Shown here: positions 62,878 through 64,000 of the stretch, one piece after another
How positions within the stretch are numbered: the first letter of the stretch is position 1
How the letters are laid out: every line of letters begins with the position of its first letter
Source of the DNA: Saitoella complicata NRRL Y-17804
Taxonomy: Eukaryota; Ascomycota; Saitoellomycetes; Saitoellales; Saitoellaceae
Assembly: GCF_001661265.1 (NCBI RefSeq)
Contig: NW_017566994.1
Span: 124,001 to 188,000 of the forward strand
Length of the DNA: 64,000 bases
Direction: 5' to 3'
Translations under genes and position numbers: made by a program
Notes under the pieces: generated by a model
Seen by the model: only the letters and a program-made list of their open reading frames with translations
What the model was told of the DNA's origin: nothing
Databases searched by the model: none

Positions 62878-64000
62878 ATGACCAAAATAAACCTGACCAT
62901 ACCCTCGGTCGAACCACCAACTCCAGCAGTTCCATCGCCAGCTCCTTCGAACGGTACTTCTTATTTCGATATGGATGTCCCAGACGACGCGTCGACCGCT
63001 GGGATGTTGACGCCGGGAGGCTCAAGGCCGGCTGTTGAGAAGTGAGTTCCGAATCAGTGGCGATTGTAATGATGACCGCTGATCTATGGCTCACAGGTCG
63101 ATATTTGCGGGATCGAAGATTGTTCATATCAAACGTCCTGATGGTGTTATGTTGTCGAGGAAGGATATTCAGTTCGATAGTGCGTCTGATCCAGTTTGAA
63201 ACTGTTCATTCTGAATGGGCTAATACGATGTCCAGTGCTCAACACTATCTTCACTGATACCAGGGCTGTATTCACGAGTGCTTATGAAGCTGATCCGCCT
63301 TTGCCTCCGGGGCAGGAGAGGCCGAAACTCACTTTCGCTGACCTGTACGTAGAGCACTGAAAAGCTCCGGACTACTGTGCTAACGGTTTCACAGATACAT
63401 TGAAGCCATGGCGAAGAGTAGTAAGTGTTCTAAGCTGCTACGCGAGAAGTTTGCGAATGAGAGAACGTCGGCTGTGGCTATCGCCCAGATCTCATTGCTG
63501 GTGAACGTGGGCAGGATAAACACCACCCTTACCTGTGCGTCACTTGATTTACGGCCTGTTTGAACTCGCTAACACATTCATGCCAGTCTTTCCGGAGATG
63601 CGTGCCCAGCTCCGTACATACCACCCAGTACCTGTCCTCCAGGCCCAAGCCTCGGCTCAGAACGCAAAACAACTCCAAGATGCGCCCCGCCTCAAGTATA
63701 TTCTCAAAGGGGCCGCCGAAGACCGTGCCGGCGAACCCCAAACATGGGATGCTCTCCTCGAACGCATGGTGCAGACCGCCCAACGCCCAACCACGAACCC
63801 CATCAACCTGATCTTCCTGTTCGCAACCTATGCGCCGAAACTCACCGAACAACACTTCGCCCCGCCACGTGAGTTTTATGACTTGTTCACGCGGACTGGG
63901 CTGAGTAGCTTGAGTCGTGCGAATGCGTTTTTGTGGTTGTGTTGGCATTACTTAGAAACGTCTGGTGCTGCAGCGGATACGGCGAGTAATCCGTTCGGGG
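62878..64000 (+). CDS. IES1: INO80 complex subunit IES1, 5' part
   Basis: Truncated by the window edge. Five exons are visible: 62878-63041, 63097-63179, 63236-63344, 63395-63534 and 63587 to the end, about 303 residues. A Pro/Ser-rich N-terminus precedes IVHIKRPDGVMLSRKDIQFD, LTFADLYIEAMAKSSKCSK, LLREKFANERTSAVA, LLVNVGRINTTL, FFPEMRAQLRTYHPVPVLQA and RANAFLWLCWHYLETSG, the order of fungal Ies1. The fourth exon contains a GTAAGT that is not used, since the conserved family sequence reads through it. Ies1 is a fungal-specific INO80 chromatin remodelling subunit. It follows the NuA4 gene EAF1 in the same direction. Confidence 0.9.

Noticed and set aside
63421-63534. GTAAGT in IES1 as a donor
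   Set aside because: Reading through keeps the conserved KSSKCSKLLREK region of the family, so this site is not used.
1-64000. Search for transposons, LTR elements or other virus-derived copies
   Set aside because: I saw no transposase, reverse transcriptase, integrase or capsid-like frames and no long direct or inverted repeats. The intergenic regions look like ordinary single-copy DNA.

Overview
This is nuclear DNA of an ascomycete fungus with compact, intron-containing genes. Most introns are about 45-65 bp, with GTRNGT donors, CTAAC/CTGAC-like branch sites and YAG acceptors. A VelB-type velvet regulator points away from budding yeasts and towards Pezizomycotina or a related filamentous lineage. 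A Kex2/Ste13-processed alpha-class pheromone precursor marks the fungus as an ascomycete. I could not place it more precisely. I see no rRNA, tRNA, CRISPR array, complete transposon or virus-derived element.

Layout. 1-5 kb: the 3' end of a BIG1/VOA1-type ER protein, two tandem GRGGxGN-repeat (DUF3602/PAR32-like) genes, then a velvet gene that almost touches the meiotic MutS homologue MSH4 (4.98-7.96 kb). 8-21 kb: ribosome-assembly factor NLE1/RSA4, a class IV aminotransferase (BCAT-like), eIF3b, an F-box/Sec10 protein (RCY1), the NF-X1-type zinc-finger protein FAP1 and a Bem46/ABHD13-like hydrolase. 21-30 kb: two small unassigned genes, the ribosome-collision E3 ligase HEL2, the EXS protein ERD1, peroxin PEX10 and an Rpr2/Snm1-type RNase P/MRP subunit. 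30-38 kb: a RhoGAP, an alpha/beta hydrolase, RPS28, a Pho80-like cyclin, proteasome beta-1 and a UXT-like prefoldin. 38-50 kb: ER mannosidase (GH47), a CSC1/OSCA-type channel, RRP17/NOP25, ALG1 and IRE1. 50-64 kb: the bifunctional purine enzyme ADE16/17, an eight-copy alpha-pheromone precursor, a secreted polysaccharide deacetylase, NuA4 subunit EAF1/VID21 and the start of INO80 subunit IES1.

Most genes are unrelated housekeeping genes. Loose themes are secretory and ER quality control (IRE1, ERD1, ALG1, GH47 mannosidase, BIG1, RCY1), ribosome biogenesis and surveillance (NLE1, eIF3b, HEL2, RPS28, RRP17, RNase P/MRP), and sexual development (velvet, MSH4, pheromone). The most unusual locus is the pheromone gene at 54.7-55.4 kb. 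It encodes eight identical copies of the cysteine-free decapeptide WQPYYGEPIM, separated by Kex2 sites and variable Glu/Asp-Ala dipeptide runs. All exon boundaries given here were read by eye from splice signals and checked for frame consistency.
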